This document shows, piece by piece, positions 4,837-5,400 of a stretch of 5,400 nucleotides of DNA. The stretch is from the NCBI GenBank assembly GCA_040756715.1, contig JBFLYE010000063.1:1-5400 (forward strand). Direction: 5' to 3'. The notes under the pieces were generated by a model, which searched no databases, was not told the origin of the DNA, and saw only the letters and a program-made list of their open reading frames with translations. The DNA comes from a bacterium (lineage in GTDB: Bacteria > UBA9089 > UBA9088). Within the stretch, counting starts at the first letter, position 1. Every line of letters starts with the position of its first letter. Position numbers and translations under genes: made by a program.

Positions 4837-5400
4837 ATGCCAAAGATTAAAATATGTGGGTTAAGAGAGAAAGGGGATGTAGAGCTTGCGATAAAACTTG
4901 GCGTAGATGCCTTAGGTTTTATATTTTATAAAGGCTCTCCAAGGTTTATAGAGCCAGAAAGGGCAAAAGAAATAATAAAAGAAATTTCTCCATTTACCAC
5001 AACGGTTGGCGTCTTTGTTGATACTGACATCCAAGAGATAAAAAAGATTGTGGCATATTGCGGAATAGATATTGTCCAATTACATGGAGATGAGCCATTT
5101 TCCTATTGCCTTGAATTTCCCAGGGTTATTAAGGCATTTAGGATAGAGGGCGATAAAGATATAGAAAAGATAGAGAAATACAGAGGGATAACCTGGCTTA
5201 TTGATAAAAAAGAAAAGCCCCATTGGGAAATTGGAAAGCAATTAGCAAAAAAGGGAAGGGTTATTTTATCGGGTGGGCTTAACCCAGAAAATATCAGAGA
5301 GGCAATAGAAATTGTTTCACCCTATGCGGTTGATGTAAGCTCAGGGATTGAGGAAAACCCAGCGAAAAAAGACCATAAGAAGATGGAGGACTTTGTAATA
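4837..5400 (+). CDS. trpF: Phosphoribosylanthranilate isomerase, 3' end outside the window
   Basis: TrpF catalyses the Amadori rearrangement of N-(5-phosphoribosyl)anthranilate to CdRP, the third step of tryptophan synthesis from chorismate, in the cytoplasm. The 188 visible residues form most of the TIM barrel: KICG with the general-base Cys7 (4-8), LGFIFYKGSPR (26-36), VGVFVD (57-62), VQLHGDE (80-86), LSGGLNPENI (144-153) and VDVSSGIEE (165-173). The last two contact the substrate phosphate. Asp123 (WLIDKK) fits the general acid. The usual GGTG stretch after that Asp is missing; the chain goes from DKKEKPHWEI directly to the next helix. About 15 residues should remain beyond 5400. The ATG is chosen from the conserved MxxIKICG start; there is no clear Shine-Dalgarno site. 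Other trp genes may follow to the right. Confidence 0.93.
   Translation, partial: MPKIKICGLREKGDVELAIKLGVDALGFIFYKGSPRFIEPERAKEIIKEISPFTTTVGVFVDTDIQEIKKIVAYCGIDIVQLHGDEPFSYCLEFPRVIKAFRIEGDKDIEKIEKYRGITWLIDKKEKPHWEIGKQLAKKGRVILSGGLNPENIREAIEIVSPYAVDVSSGIEENPAKKDHKKMEDFVI

Overview
The window is AT-rich bacterial chromosome. A LolC/E-type lipoprotein-release permease implies an outer membrane. Frequent AGG arginine and ATA isoleucine codons, few clear Shine-Dalgarno sites, tightly overlapping genes and many AT-rich interspersed repeats would fit an uncultured candidate-phylum bacterium. I cannot name the taxon from sequence alone.

Layout. Bases 1-122 are the right-hand part of an inverted copy of a small repeat element. 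It abuts the start codon of a dipeptide/oligopeptide ABC permease (dppC/oppC type, 124-1140, plus strand). A second, internally deleted copy (about 1165-1343) fills the gap to a convergent minus-strand gene cluster. Read in its transcription direction, that cluster is an extended class II aldolase-family protein (4533 to 3106), a small retropepsin-like aspartyl protease (start at 3130), and a LolC/E-type permease (2506 to 1352). Each gene overlaps the next by 11-25 bases, which suggests translational coupling. After a divergent intergenic region with a good plus-strand promoter and a structured leader, trpF (phosphoribosylanthranilate isomerase) begins at 4837 and runs off the right edge.

The main discovery is the small element, present three times. 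Copy 3 (2756-2992, 237 bp) has imperfect terminal inverted repeats, a large internal inverted repeat and a TA duplication. It sits inside the aspartyl protease gene. Removing the element plus one TA rejoins the two fragments in frame into a protein of about 131 residues with a DTGA active site and a downstream hydrophobic-hydrophobic-Gly motif. This is a non-autonomous MITE-like transposon that has broken a gene in the middle of an operon. The TA target suggests mobilisation by an IS630/Tc1-mariner-type transposase, which is not in the window. Both element ends carry an outward-facing ATG. Copy 1 also places a GGAAG Shine-Dalgarno-like sequence just upstream of the permease start codon, so these elements may reshape the translation starts of their neighbours.
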